From a virus, in the IMG/VR virus record IMGVR_UViG_3300022200_000031, positions 1-64,000 of that record: 64,000 nucleotides of DNA. One strand, given 5' to 3'. The notes beneath the pieces were generated by a model. That model saw only the letters and a list, made by a program, of their open reading frames with translations, was not told the origin of the DNA and ran no database searches. This document shows, one piece after another, positions 1 to 8,088 of this stretch. Made by a program: the position numbers and the translations under genes. Numbering within the stretch: the first letter of the stretch is position 1; each line of letters opens with the position of its first letter.

Positions 1-156
1 AAAGACTTGAAAGTGGGTGATCGGTTCTTTGTGAATGGTAATCATTACAGCAAGCAAAGTTCTCGGACTGCGATGATGAATCAAGTTTTTGAGACAGACA
101 AACCTACTGGACAGTGGTTTTATTTTGGTGGGAAAGAAATTGTGAAGTTATTGTAA
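1..156 (+). CDS. Hypothetical protein, 3' fragment
   Basis: An open frame runs in from the left edge and stops at TAA 154-156. The visible 51 residues (beginning KDLKVGDRFFVNGNHY) have a compact hydrophilic make-up and no motif I recognise. A purine-rich SD for the next gene follows at once. The start lies outside the window, so length and function cannot be judged. Confidence 0.6.
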   Translation, partial: KDLKVGDRFFVNGNHYSKQSSRTAMMNQVFETDKPTGQWFYFGGKEIVKLL

Positions 157-167
157 GGAGAGAGATT

Positions 168-368
168 ATGAATGACTTTTACCGTTTGATCAAAGAGCGT
201 GTACAGGAAGCTGTGCAGCGTCCTGAGAACCTCAACGAAGATGGTTCTATCAACTGGAACTTCGTTGACGCTGATGTGTTCATGGAAACCAACCCAACCC
301 CAGACACCGTTGCTGCTTTCTACTATATGTTTGAGAAAGCATGTGCAGCTGTTGAAGGCTGTGCCTAA
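168..368 (+). CDS. Small acidic hypothetical protein
   Basis: A 66-residue protein beginning MNDFYRLIKERVQEAV. I chose ATG 168 because AAGGAGAGAG lies 5-8 nt upstream; a longer in-frame version from 114 would overlap the previous coding region. It looks helical and soluble, with no recognised domain. Its stop TAA overlaps the ATG of the next gene, so the two are probably translationally coupled. Function unknown. Confidence 0.6.
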   Translation: MNDFYRLIKERVQEAVQRPENLNEDGSINWNFVDADVFMETNPTPDTVAAFYYMFEKACAAVEGCA

Positions 369-607
369 TGTACTACTTCGAGACATGGCAGATCATAGTC
401 ATGCTGGTTGTATTTGCAATCGCCCTTCGCAGTACCTACGCATCTGGTTATAACGAGGGCCGTGTGATAGGTACCAATGAGGGAATCAATACCGTATTGA
501 CTACCCTGCATGTCAACAAGTTTGTTCATGTCGTCCAGGAGGGAGACGTGTACAAAGTCTATCCACTAGAGGAAGATAAAGAATCAGAAGGGGAGGATCA
601 GCACTAG
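368..607 (+). CDS. Small single-pass membrane protein
   Basis: A 79-residue protein. Residues about 8-21 (WQIIVMLVVFAIAL) form one hydrophobic segment near the N-terminus, followed by a polar domain ending in a very acidic tail (EEDKESEGEDQ). It probably sits in the inner membrane with a cytoplasmic or periplasmic C-terminus. The start overlaps the previous stop. No family recognised. Confidence 0.6.
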   Translation: MYYFETWQIIVMLVVFAIALRSTYASGYNEGRVIGTNEGINTVLTTLHVNKFVHVVQEGDVYKVYPLEEDKESEGEDQH

Positions 608-617
608 TTTCTTTTAT

Positions 618-625
618 TATAAATA
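618..625 (+). promoter_or_regulatory. T4-type late promoter motif TATAAATA
   Basis: TATAAATA lies in the only sizeable gap of this region, 26 nt before the ATG at 652, with AAGGAA as SD in between. In T4 this octamer is the sole core element of late promoters, recognised by gp55 with gp33 and the clamp; a gp33 homologue is encoded at 26550. It would start the late transcript of the packaged-protein genes. Confidence 0.6.
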
Positions 626-651
626 GTACGGATTAAGCAAAAGGAATACTA

Positions 652-2022
652 ATGTTATCGTTTCGTACTTACCTAAAAGAGGCTGCTGATTCAATGCTTG
701 AAATAATTAAAGGACTCGACTTCACAATCAAATCTGCCAACGACAGAGAGATGGTTGTAATTGTTAAGGCCGCTGATCGTTTTGGAGCTAAGGCAGAACT
801 AGAAAAGATTCTAACCAAGTCCAAGATTGAATTCAAGGATGGTGTTAAGTCGTCTTCCTCTTCAGATATTAAGACTACTGACACGATCTATGATGGTAAG
901 AAGTATAGATTCTTCTACAAGCCAAAAGGTTCAGGTGGATCTGGTGCTGGTGCTGAGGTTACAGCATTGGGTGAATGCTTCCAAGCATATGCATGCTGCG
1001 CTCGTCAGCTGAACGGTCGTCCATTGGAGTCTGGTGAGGAAGTATTCGAGATTCTCGGTAAGGGTAATTCAAAACATATTGATGCTGATCGCACTCTTGA
1101 TCAGTGTCGTAAACTGGATGCAGAGTGGATCCATTCTGGTACAGTAATTGCAAATGCGTTCCATGGTGAGTTGGGCACAGGTCAATATAACTTCCATCGT
1201 GGATCAAAAATGGTTAGTATGATTGAGGCTGAGTACAACAGACTAAAGAAACAGGAAGGTATTAGACTCAATATCAATAAATGGAATCCAGCTGACATTT
1301 GGGTGGCTAAGGACGGATTTAAGTTTCCCACATCTAAGTGGACCTCCCTTGGAGAATACAACACGTGGATTCTTGAGCAATTCAAGGGTAAGAACTTACT
1401 AGGTGTTTCTCTGAAGAAGGTTCCATCTGGCAAACCTAAGAAAGAGATCTACAACGAGACTGCTAAAGGTCTCGATATTAAATTCCTTGACTATCAAATT
1501 GTTCCTGCACGCAAAGATTTCTTCGGAAGTGATTTATCGAAAGATGTTTATATCGATTACAAAGATCACGGTAAGAAGATGCGTATGCAGATTCGCACCT
1601 TCTCTGCTGGTATGTCTGGTTGGCAGGGTGAGATTAAAGGTGCAACTGCAGCTGGTGGTAAAGTAGGTGGTGGTAATCTTGAAGAGGCTATGACTCTAGC
1701 TGGTATTCCTCCTTCTGCGTTCATTGATCAGTCATCTGCAAAGGCGGTTGCTCGTGCTAGAACGAAGGCAGCCAATGTTAAGATGTTCACCGAGTTCTAC
1801 AAATATCTTTCAAAGGATAAAAGATCTATTCAGGCTCTGATCCCTGAGATTCAAACTGTTATAGAGAACAACAATGAGGGTTGGTTCTATAGCAAATTTC
1901 TTTCAATGCAGTATCTGTATGTTATTCTGAAGAGTGGCAAGCAAGATAAAGTAATGCAGAATATTGCTCGCATTGCTGCCTCCGCTACAGATGTATCATC
2001 AGTTTTTTACAAGTACAGCTAA
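652..2022 (+). CDS. Putative internal virion protein with capsid-targeting N-terminus
   Basis: A 456-residue protein. The first ten residues, MLSFRTYLKE, fit the T4 internal-protein capsid-targeting pattern (MKTYQEFIAE in IPIII), with a gp21-type L-x-E cleavage site after E10. A Ser/Gly-rich linker at about 78-105 separates a small N-terminal domain (about 15-75) from a larger C-terminal domain that I cannot assign to an enzyme family. It follows a late promoter motif, and the next gene starts 1 nt after its stop. I infer that it is packaged in the head and possibly ejected with DNA. Confidence 0.6.
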   Translation: MLSFRTYLKEAADSMLEIIKGLDFTIKSANDREMVVIVKAADRFGAKAELEKILTKSKIEFKDGVKSSSSSDIKTTDTIYDGKKYRFFYKPKGSGGSGAGAEVTALGECFQAYACCARQLNGRPLESGEEVFEILGKGNSKHIDADRTLDQCRKLDAEWIHSGTVIANAFHGELGTGQYNFHRGSKMVSMIEAEYNRLKKQEGIRLNINKWNPADIWVAKDGFKFPTSKWTSLGEYNTWILEQFKGKNLLGVSLKKVPSGKPKKEIYNETAKGLDIKFLDYQIVPARKDFFGSDLSKDVYIDYKDHGKKMRMQIRTFSAGMSGWQGEIKGATAAGGKVGGGNLEEAMTLAGIPPSAFIDQSSAKAVARARTKAANVKMFTEFYKYLSKDKRSIQALIPEIQTVIENNNEGWFYSKFLSMQYLYVILKSGKQDKVMQNIARIAASATDVSSVFYKYS

Positions 2023-2023
2023 T

Positions 2024-3265
2024 ATGAAATCATTCAGTAATTACCTAACAGAAGAAAAGAACACTCATATGACTCACATTGAGGACCAGGTCCTTGATGG
2101 TGGTGTTAAGGGTGCCCGTGATGCTATCATGGCATTGCGTTCCCTAAGAGATATGTTGGCTGGCCATACAAAGGGTCATGTTGATGTAACTGTTAAGTGG
2201 GATGGAGCTCCAGCGGTCTTTGCTGGTATCGATCCAGGTGATGGTAAGTTCTTTGTTGCTAAGAAAGGCATCTTCAATAAGAGCCCTAAGGTTTACAAGA
2301 CCAATGCAGACATCGATGCTGACACCTCTGGTGATCTGAATGCCAAACTGAAAGTTGCATTGGCTGAATTATCCAAGCTGGGGATCAAGAGTGGCGTCTA
2401 TCAAGGAGACATTATGTTCACCCAGGCAGACCTTGCTGTTGAAGCAATTGATGGTGAGAAGTATGTTACATTCCATCCAAACACTATTCTGTATGCTGTT
2501 CCAGCAAACACTCCAGAAGCGGCCGCAATTAAGAAAGCAAAGATTGGTGTTGTGTGGCACACATACTACGATGGTAAGACCTTTGAGGGCATGAAAGCAT
2601 CCTATGGGGTTGATGTATCTAAGTTCCGTAAGGTATCATCTGTGTGGGCAGTGTCTGCCAATCTCCACGATCTATCCGGTACAGCAACACTAACAGCTAA
2701 AGAGACGAAAGAAGTGACAGCTGCTCTATCCGTTGCTGGTAAGATCTTCCAAAAGACAGCATCTAATATTCTAAAAGAGATTGAGACAAACAAAGAACTT
2801 AATCTACAGATCAATACGTTCAACAATACGTATGTTCGTCAGCGCATGAAGATTACCAATACCACCAAGCATGTGAAAGAACTCGAGCATTACATTACAG
2901 CAAAGTATGATCAAAAGATTGCTAGTATGAAGTCTCCTGCAGGAGCTAAGAAGTGGGAAGACGCAAAAGTAGAAGCCCTGAAGTTCTTCAAACGTCATTC
3001 TACTAATGAGATTGCTCAGGTATTTGAATTACAAAAAGCTATTGTTACCGCAAAAGAAATTATTATAAATAAGCTAAACAAGCTAAATAGAATGAGCACA
3101 TTTGTCAAGACCCACAATGGGTTTCGAGTTACCGGCGCAGAAGGCTTTGTAGCGATTGACAGATTGAGTGGTGGTGCAGTGAAGTTAGTTGATAGGCTTG
3201 AATTCTCAGCTAACAATTTTAGTACTGATGTAATTAAGGGATGGGACTCACCAAGTAGAGGCTAA
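2024..3265 (+). CDS. Capsid-targeted nucleotidyltransferase/ligase-like protein (DUF6267-like)
   Basis: A 413-residue protein from ATG 2024; the frame stays open upstream into the previous gene, but the targeting sequence MKSFSNYLTE starts here. Residues 53-65 contain V-x-V-K-W-D-G-A-P, a K-x-D-G motif like motif I of DNA/RNA ligases and capping enzymes, with K58 the candidate adenylylated lysine. A later G-V-Y-x-G-D-I segment (about 124-130) and K-I-G-V-V-W resemble ligase motifs III and V. The family resembles a conserved unknown family of T4-like phages. A ligase-fold enzyme carried in the virion is my inference. Confidence 0.6.
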   Translation: MKSFSNYLTEEKNTHMTHIEDQVLDGGVKGARDAIMALRSLRDMLAGHTKGHVDVTVKWDGAPAVFAGIDPGDGKFFVAKKGIFNKSPKVYKTNADIDADTSGDLNAKLKVALAELSKLGIKSGVYQGDIMFTQADLAVEAIDGEKYVTFHPNTILYAVPANTPEAAAIKKAKIGVVWHTYYDGKTFEGMKASYGVDVSKFRKVSSVWAVSANLHDLSGTATLTAKETKEVTAALSVAGKIFQKTASNILKEIETNKELNLQINTFNNTYVRQRMKITNTTKHVKELEHYITAKYDQKIASMKSPAGAKKWEDAKVEALKFFKRHSTNEIAQVFELQKAIVTAKEIIINKLNKLNRMSTFVKTHNGFRVTGAEGFVAIDRLSGGAVKLVDRLEFSANNFSTDVIKGWDSPSRG

Positions 3266-3272
3266 ACAATTA

Positions 3273-4193
3273 ATGTTATCTTTCAAAGACTTTCTCGTCG
3301 TCGAACTGAAACCAGGCGAAGACGAATATATTAAATACCGCAACCAGAAGCGCCGCCGTGGTGCCATGGATGAATCTTTCACTGCCGATGTTATTCATGA
3401 GCTTCTTTCCGAAGAGAAAGATCTCAGCAAGCTAGTTGTACTTGCACGCCTCGGTCTTGTTGATAATGTCTCAAACTTCAAGCGCGTCCTCAAGAAGCTA
3501 GATTCAGAAAAGGTCCTCACCCCAGAAGAGCGTGAGGTCATCTATTCAACCTTCAATAAATTTGCTGAAATCGTAACAAACGATAATACCATCTACCAGA
3601 AGGTTCGTAAGATCGTCAAGGAAGGTACAGAAGAAGATCTGGCCGAGGGTCCTCTTGTTGTCACCAAAGCTCAGGCAAACAACATGCTGATGAACTTCAT
3701 CAGAGACGCTCTCAAGAATGGTAAGGAAGCTGATCTCGAGAAACTTGCTGCTGCAATTGGCAAGAAGATGACCGTTAAGGGTCAGAAAGTAGTCTTTGAG
3801 GGTGAAGAGATCAATGTAGACGAGTTGTTTGAAGCTGTCCTGGATATCCGTACTCGCATTAAGAAGAAGCAGCAGCTTCGTAAGATGAAGTCAAAGATTA
3901 AGATGGGTCGTCGCCGCGCAATGATGAAGAGAGCGAACCCAGAGAAATTAAAGCAGCGCGCTCAGAAGAGAGCTCGTATGGCTGTATTCAAAAAGCTAGC
4001 TAAGGGTAAGAGCAAAGATGAAATGTCTTACTCAGAGCGTAAACAAGTTGAAAAACGCGTTGAAGCAAAGAAGAGCCTGGTCAAGCGCCTAATGAAGAAG
4101 ATACTTCCAAAGGTGCGTAAGGACGATCAGACTCGTAAGCGTATTGTCGGTCCTGCACCAGATACTCAGGCCTCCAGACCATCTGCAAAGTGA
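3273..4193 (+). CDS. Very basic putative internal virion protein
   Basis: A 306-residue protein. Its N-terminus MLSFKDFLVVE is a variant of the targeting sequence of the neighbours. Residues about 35-190 are mixed helical. From about 195 the chain is extremely Lys/Arg rich (KKKQQLRKMKSKIKMGRRR and similar) up to the C-terminus, which suggests DNA condensation or neutralisation inside the capsid. Comparable basic proteins occur in cyanophage-type T4 genomes. The gene lies 7 nt after the previous stop and belongs to the same transcription unit. No catalytic motif seen. Confidence 0.55.
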   Translation: MLSFKDFLVVELKPGEDEYIKYRNQKRRRGAMDESFTADVIHELLSEEKDLSKLVVLARLGLVDNVSNFKRVLKKLDSEKVLTPEEREVIYSTFNKFAEIVTNDNTIYQKVRKIVKEGTEEDLAEGPLVVTKAQANNMLMNFIRDALKNGKEADLEKLAAAIGKKMTVKGQKVVFEGEEINVDELFEAVLDIRTRIKKKQQLRKMKSKIKMGRRRAMMKRANPEKLKQRAQKRARMAVFKKLAKGKSKDEMSYSERKQVEKRVEAKKSLVKRLMKKILPKVRKDDQTRKRIVGPAPDTQASRPSAK

Positions 4194-4199
4194 TTTATT

Positions 4200-5129
4200 A
4201 TGAAGAGTTTTTCCCAGTACATTACAGAAGCCAATAAAGAAGTTGTCTTTGCGTTTGGTAGATTCAATCCACCAACAATTGGTCATGAGAAGCTAATCGA
4301 TAAAGTAGCATCTGTTGCTCGTGGCAACAACTATAGAATCTATCCTTCTCATTCTTCTGATGGTAGTAAGAACCCGCTTGAGTTTACTCAGAAAGTGAAG
4401 TTCATGCGCAAGATGTTCTCCAAGCATGGAAGAAACATCATGGCGGATCAGGGAATCCGTAATGCATTTGATGCACTGGTTAAGTTGTATGACCAAGGGT
4501 TCAATAAAGTTACATTGGTTGCAGGTTCGGATAGAGTTACAGAATTCCAAACTGCCCTAAATAAGTATAACGGCAAGAAAGCCCGTCATGGTTTCTATAA
4601 CTTTGAGGGTGGCATTAATGTTGTCTCTGCTGGTGAAAGAGATCCAGATGCAGAAGGTGCAACTGGTATGAGCGCCTCTAAGATGAGAGCAGCTGCTGGT
4701 AAAGGAGACTTTGATGCATTTGCAAGAGGCTTGCCACCAAGTTATAAAGAAGGACAGGCATTGTTTAATGCTGTTCGTAAGGGGATGGGTCTGAAAGAAG
4801 AAACAGATATCCGTCGCCATGTAGAATTTGCACCGGTATCAGAGCAACGCGAAGCCTATGTTCAGGGCGAGTTGTTTGGTGTTGGTGATGTTGTTGTCAT
4901 TAAGGAATCAGAAGAAGTGGGCCAGGTAGTACTACTTGGTTCAAATTATGTTCTGGTTGAGATGGCGGATGGCAAAAAGGTTCGGAAGTGGCTTGATGCA
5001 GTTGAAAAGCTGGATGAGACTACAGAGAAGAAAGATATTAAAGAACAAAAGTCATTGGGTAAGTCCTATATGGCTACTAAGAAGAAAGAATCATATTCTT
5101 CATTTGCAGATTTCATAGGGAGAAAATAA
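4200..5129 (+). CDS. Capsid-targeted cytidylyltransferase-like (HxGH-type) protein
   Basis: A 309-residue protein. It has targeting sequence MKSFSQYITE, then a nucleotidylyltransferase fold: GRFNPPTIGH at about 20-29 is the (T/H)xGH nucleotide-binding motif, AGSDRV at about 108 a core strand-loop, and SASKMR at about 155-160 the ISSTxxR-type motif. Relatives are NMN or pantetheine-phosphate adenylyltransferases and glycerol-phosphate cytidylyltransferases. Substrate cannot be told. A small beta-rich domain (about 215-270) and a Lys-rich tail ending SSFADFIGRK follow. Its stop overlaps the next ATG. Confidence 0.7.
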   Translation: MKSFSQYITEANKEVVFAFGRFNPPTIGHEKLIDKVASVARGNNYRIYPSHSSDGSKNPLEFTQKVKFMRKMFSKHGRNIMADQGIRNAFDALVKLYDQGFNKVTLVAGSDRVTEFQTALNKYNGKKARHGFYNFEGGINVVSAGERDPDAEGATGMSASKMRAAAGKGDFDAFARGLPPSYKEGQALFNAVRKGMGLKEETDIRRHVEFAPVSEQREAYVQGELFGVGDVVVIKESEEVGQVVLLGSNYVLVEMADGKKVRKWLDAVEKLDETTEKKDIKEQKSLGKSYMATKKKESYSSFADFIGRK

Positions 5130-6511
5130 TGGAGCGTTTTACCAACTATTATAGAGCCAAGGGTTCTTACTCGAAAGCGGGGTTTGAAGCCAAGAAGGCT
5201 GCCAAGGGTGATAAGTCAGAAGACCGTGAAGTCGGTACTGATTCTGTTGTGCAGCATTTTGCATCTATGACTCCTGGCCAAGATAGTTCGTGTACTGATG
5301 AGAAAGCTCCATATCCTCAGACCGAATCTGTTGATGAGGCTCTGGTAACAGATATGGATTCAATGATTGCAGCTAAGCTCGCCAAGTTGAAGAAGGCCGG
5401 CCGTATCAATCAATCCGAGTGGATGACACTGAATAAGATGCGTACATCTAATCCTAAAGGCGCTATGTCTCGTATTGATATGATGATGAAGCAAATGAAG
5501 GAAGATGTTGATCTCGATGAAGCATCTCATGTTGTTCACATCACCTCTACCGATAAGTCTGGTAAGAAGGAAATGCGTACAGGCCATGTAGTTGCACAGT
5601 CTAAGCAGTCTGCAATTAACATCGCTAAGAAGCACTATCAGGATCAAGGTCACACTATTCATGCTGTACACTATGGCACTAAGCGTACTCCTGTGAAGGA
5701 AGAAATTGAAGAGAAGACTCTTACTCCTGCCGAAATGAAGAAGCGCGAAGAAATTGCTCAGGCAATTGAAAAGGATCAACCTGATATGCCAATGGATAAG
5801 AAGATGGCTATTGCTACTGCTCAGGCTAAGAAGGTTGCAGAAGCGATGACTCCAGATCAGAAGGCAAAGCGCCTTTCAATGATCCGTAAAGCACACACAA
5901 AGGTTCAGAAGCGTGATGCTGCAGCACAGAAGCGTGCCGAGCGTGATGCTAAGCGTGGTATCAGTAAAGACCGTGACTACATGGATGAGTCTGTAAATGA
6001 ATTGCAGGAAGCAATGTCTCATGCAGAGAAGGTTAAGTTCCAGAAAGTTGGCATCGAGCTGAAGAAGTATGGTGCTACCAGTGGTGGTATCGACAAGAGA
6101 ACATTCCAAGACATTGGTCATATGTTTGACTTCCGCACTCGTACAGCAGATGGTGATGAGCCATCTAACCAACAGATTCTTAATGCAATCCTCCAGCAGG
6201 ATACAGATGTTCGTGATAAAATCATGGACATTGTCACCAACACGTTTGGTACCAAATGGCGCAGTACCCGTCCATCTACTAAAGAAATCTTTGGTAAATT
6301 TGGTGAGTCTGTTGAAACAGATAAGAATAAACCACCTTTTGATGGTCCATACAAAAAGCGTCCAGCTACCACAACCGATAAGTCTGGTGCTAAGCACACT
6401 CCATTGTCACGTGCTCGTCACCTGGCCCGCCAGGCTATGTTGAGACGTGAAGAACTGGAAGCACATGGTCCTGTTGAATTGAAAAGCTTCAAAGATATGT
6501 TGGAAAACTAA
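5129..6511 (+). CDS. Putative internal/head virion protein, repetitive and charged
   Basis: A 460-residue protein beginning MERFTNYYRAKGSY, a looser version of the F-x-x-Y targeting motif. It is made of low-complexity charged segments (Met/Lys/Glu rich) separated by short conserved boxes such as EIAQAIEKDQPDMPMDKKMAIATAQAK (about 210-236, seen in several T4-like phage structural proteins), and ends ELKSFKDMLEN, which again resembles the targeting sequence. Helical, no catalytic motif. The start overlaps the previous stop (TAATGG). Function inferred only from context. Confidence 0.5.
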   Translation: MERFTNYYRAKGSYSKAGFEAKKAAKGDKSEDREVGTDSVVQHFASMTPGQDSSCTDEKAPYPQTESVDEALVTDMDSMIAAKLAKLKKAGRINQSEWMTLNKMRTSNPKGAMSRIDMMMKQMKEDVDLDEASHVVHITSTDKSGKKEMRTGHVVAQSKQSAINIAKKHYQDQGHTIHAVHYGTKRTPVKEEIEEKTLTPAEMKKREEIAQAIEKDQPDMPMDKKMAIATAQAKKVAEAMTPDQKAKRLSMIRKAHTKVQKRDAAAQKRAERDAKRGISKDRDYMDESVNELQEAMSHAEKVKFQKVGIELKKYGATSGGIDKRTFQDIGHMFDFRTRTADGDEPSNQQILNAILQQDTDVRDKIMDIVTNTFGTKWRSTRPSTKEIFGKFGESVETDKNKPPFDGPYKKRPATTTDKSGAKHTPLSRARHLARQAMLRREELEAHGPVELKSFKDMLEN

Positions 6512-6526
6512 GAGGGCGTGGTAGTT

Positions 6527-6835
6527 ATGTCAACAACAGAAGACGTTTTAAAAGAGCATCTAAGAGTGGACGCTTCAAGATTAGATAGAATCGAAACTAA
6601 GATCGATAAGCTCGCCGAGACTGTTATTTCTCTTGCTCGTGCAGAGGAGAAACTAGTCGCGCTAGAAGCTGATCGTGAGAATATTCATCATCGACTTTCA
6701 AAGAATGAAGAAGCAATTGTTGCTATTAATTCAAAGGTTGATGAGAACGCAGTCACAGTTAAGGTGATCAATCGCCTTTTCTGGATTTTTGTAACAGTAG
6801 CAGCCGCCGCTGCAGTAGGAACATTACTTAATTAA
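6527..6835 (+). CDS. Tail-anchored coiled-coil membrane protein
   Basis: A 102-residue protein from ATG 6527, preceded by AAGAGGG; a GTG at 6518 in the same frame is less well placed. Residues about 10-75 show heptad-like coiled coil (DRIETKIDKLAETV, KVDENAVTV). A single C-terminal hydrophobic segment (LFWIFVTVAAAAAVGTLL, about 84-101) anchors it. The layout resembles XhlA-type haemolysin/holin-associated proteins, but this is topology only. It could act in lysis or as a membrane-linked scaffold. Confidence 0.55.
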   Translation: MSTTEDVLKEHLRVDASRLDRIETKIDKLAETVISLARAEEKLVALEADRENIHHRLSKNEEAIVAINSKVDENAVTVKVINRLFWIFVTVAAAAAVGTLLN

Positions 6836-6845
6836 GGAGACAATA

Positions 6846-7415
6846 ATGTCAGTAGATAAACAAATTCAGGCGGTGGCGAGAGCATATGTAGAAATGCTGG
6901 AAGCTGCCAAGAAGAAAGAAGTAGAAATTAAGATGGATCCAGTTGGCCAGGAAGATGGCGATGTGGATAATGATGGTGATAAGGACTCTTCTGATGAGTA
7001 CCTCAAGAATCGCCGCGATACCATTAAGAAAGCCAAGAAGACAGATGGTAAGTCTGGCGAAACAGAAATGCAGGAAAAAAGCTGCAAGCGTAAGATGGGT
7101 GAATCTTATGAAGGTGGTACTATCATCGATGTAGAAGATGATCGCTTTGCTGTGCTGTTCGATGACCGTGTTGAGTGGATTGAAGAAGCTAAACAGGGTC
7201 CTAAGGCTGATGAGCAAGAGAAGCTCGAACCAAAAGCAAAGGGCGAAAAAGACTTCAAAGATGCACACAAAGTTAGTGTAGGCAAAGACGAAGAAAAAGA
7301 ACACGAAGAAGATACAGCTAAGATGACTGCTGGTGTAAAGGCTGCTCCAAAACGTCCAGGTGACAAGGGTCAGACTGAACCAATGAAGTCAGTAGAGAAA
7401 ACAACGGGACAGTAA
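6846..7415 (+). CDS. Acidic charged protein with EF-hand-like loop
   Basis: A 189-residue protein with a good SD (AAGGAGACAAT). Residues about 36-50 (DGDVDNDGDKDSSDEYL) match the D-x-D-x-D-G loop of EF-hand or dockerin calcium sites and recur in T4-like phage virion proteins. The rest is disordered and rich in Lys, Glu and Asp, with one short beta-like stretch (TIIDVEDDRFAVLFDDRVEWIEEA, about 97-120). Calcium binding is inferred from the motif. Probably a virion or internal protein, given its neighbours. Confidence 0.5.
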   Translation: MSVDKQIQAVARAYVEMLEAAKKKEVEIKMDPVGQEDGDVDNDGDKDSSDEYLKNRRDTIKKAKKTDGKSGETEMQEKSCKRKMGESYEGGTIIDVEDDRFAVLFDDRVEWIEEAKQGPKADEQEKLEPKAKGEKDFKDAHKVSVGKDEEKEHEEDTAKMTAGVKAAPKRPGDKGQTEPMKSVEKTTGQ

Positions 7416-7416
7416 T

Positions 7417-7674
7417 ATGACGATCAATAAGTCGGGTTGGTTGAAAGACGCAATCGCAAAAGAAAACGGTTATTTCTCACCTAAGGGTGAGAAGCTCAAG
7501 GGTGGTAGATTAACACCTGAGCAAATTGCAGAGTGGAATGGTACAGAAGCTCCGGTAGTAGAAGAACAAGAGCCAGAGCAAGAAGAAAAGAAAGCTGCAC
7601 CTAAGAAGAAAGCTGCCAAGAAAAAGACCGCAGCTAAAAAGGAAAGCACTCTAGGAAAGCTGTTTAAGAAGTAA
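7417..7674 (+). CDS. Small Lys/Ala-rich histone-H1-like protein
   Basis: An 85-residue protein. The N-terminal half (SGWLKDAIAKENGYFSPKGE) is globular. The C-terminal half is EEQEPEQEEKK followed by repeated AAPKKKAAKKKTAAKK blocks, like eukaryotic H1 or bacterial histone-like tails. DNA binding, perhaps of packaged DNA, is likely but inferred. Only 1 nt separates it from the previous stop, so it is probably coupled. Confidence 0.5.
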   Translation: MTINKSGWLKDAIAKENGYFSPKGEKLKGGRLTPEQIAEWNGTEAPVVEEQEPEQEEKKAAPKKKAAKKKTAAKKESTLGKLFKK

Positions 7675-7731
7675 GATAAATATCCTCATAGGGTGAATTG
7701 ATTTATTATAAGGATCTTTATGAGGATATTT
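7675..7731 (+). promoter_or_regulatory. Late-promoter/hairpin switch at a start codon
   Basis: A 13-bp perfect inverted repeat (AAATATCCTCATA at 7678-7690 and TATGAGGATATTT at 7719-7731) encloses the SD AAGGAT. Its right arm contains the ATG at 7720. GATAAATA at 7675-7682, one base from the T4 late consensus, overlaps the left arm. A read-through transcript would fold and hide the start; a late transcript starting near 7688 would lack most of the left arm and be translatable, as established for T4 genes such as e, soc and I-TevI. Confidence 0.65.
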
Positions 7732-8088
7732 GATACTATTAATGATGAAAACTTTGAACTGTATGCTGCGAAACACTATGACAATCCACAGTGTGTGGAC
7801 ATAGAAGAGTTTCAGGCAGACCTTTGTAGGTTCAAGTACATCAAGAGATTGTTGGGTCGTTACGACTCATGTGGTGAACTTCAGGAACGGTTGATTCTCA
7901 ATCATATCATTGTTCTATTCAATGTGTTTGGTATTGAGGCGGCTAAGAAGATGCTACTGTTTAAGATTGACAGTAGGCACTACAGTGTTATTAAACCATT
8001 TTTAATTCTATTACATTATCTCAGGGAGGATGAATTAATTGATGTCCCTCTTGATGAGAATGTAGTCGCTAAATTGAGGAATATATGA
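7720..8088 (+). CDS. Conserved T4-like phage protein
   Basis: A 122-residue protein of a family that I recall from many T4-like phages of marine bacteria (pattern YAAKHYDNPQC, FKYIKRLL, ERLILNHIIVLFNVFG, IKPFLILLHYL); no function is known to me. All-helical and soluble. The start codon lies in a 13-bp hairpin, which implies timing control. Its 3' end overlaps the next ATG by 4 nt (ATGA-type coupling), so it forms a three-gene unit with the next two genes. Confidence 0.6.
   Translation: MRIFDTINDENFELYAAKHYDNPQCVDIEEFQADLCRFKYIKRLLGRYDSCGELQERLILNHIIVLFNVFGIEAAKKMLLFKIDSRHYSVIKPFLILLHYLREDELIDVPLDENVVAKLRNI

Noticed and set aside
5360-5779. 139-codon minus-strand frame inside the 5129 gene
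   Set aside because: Shadow of a coding strand with strong codon regularity; Leu/Cys/Phe-rich nonsense typical of antisense frames.
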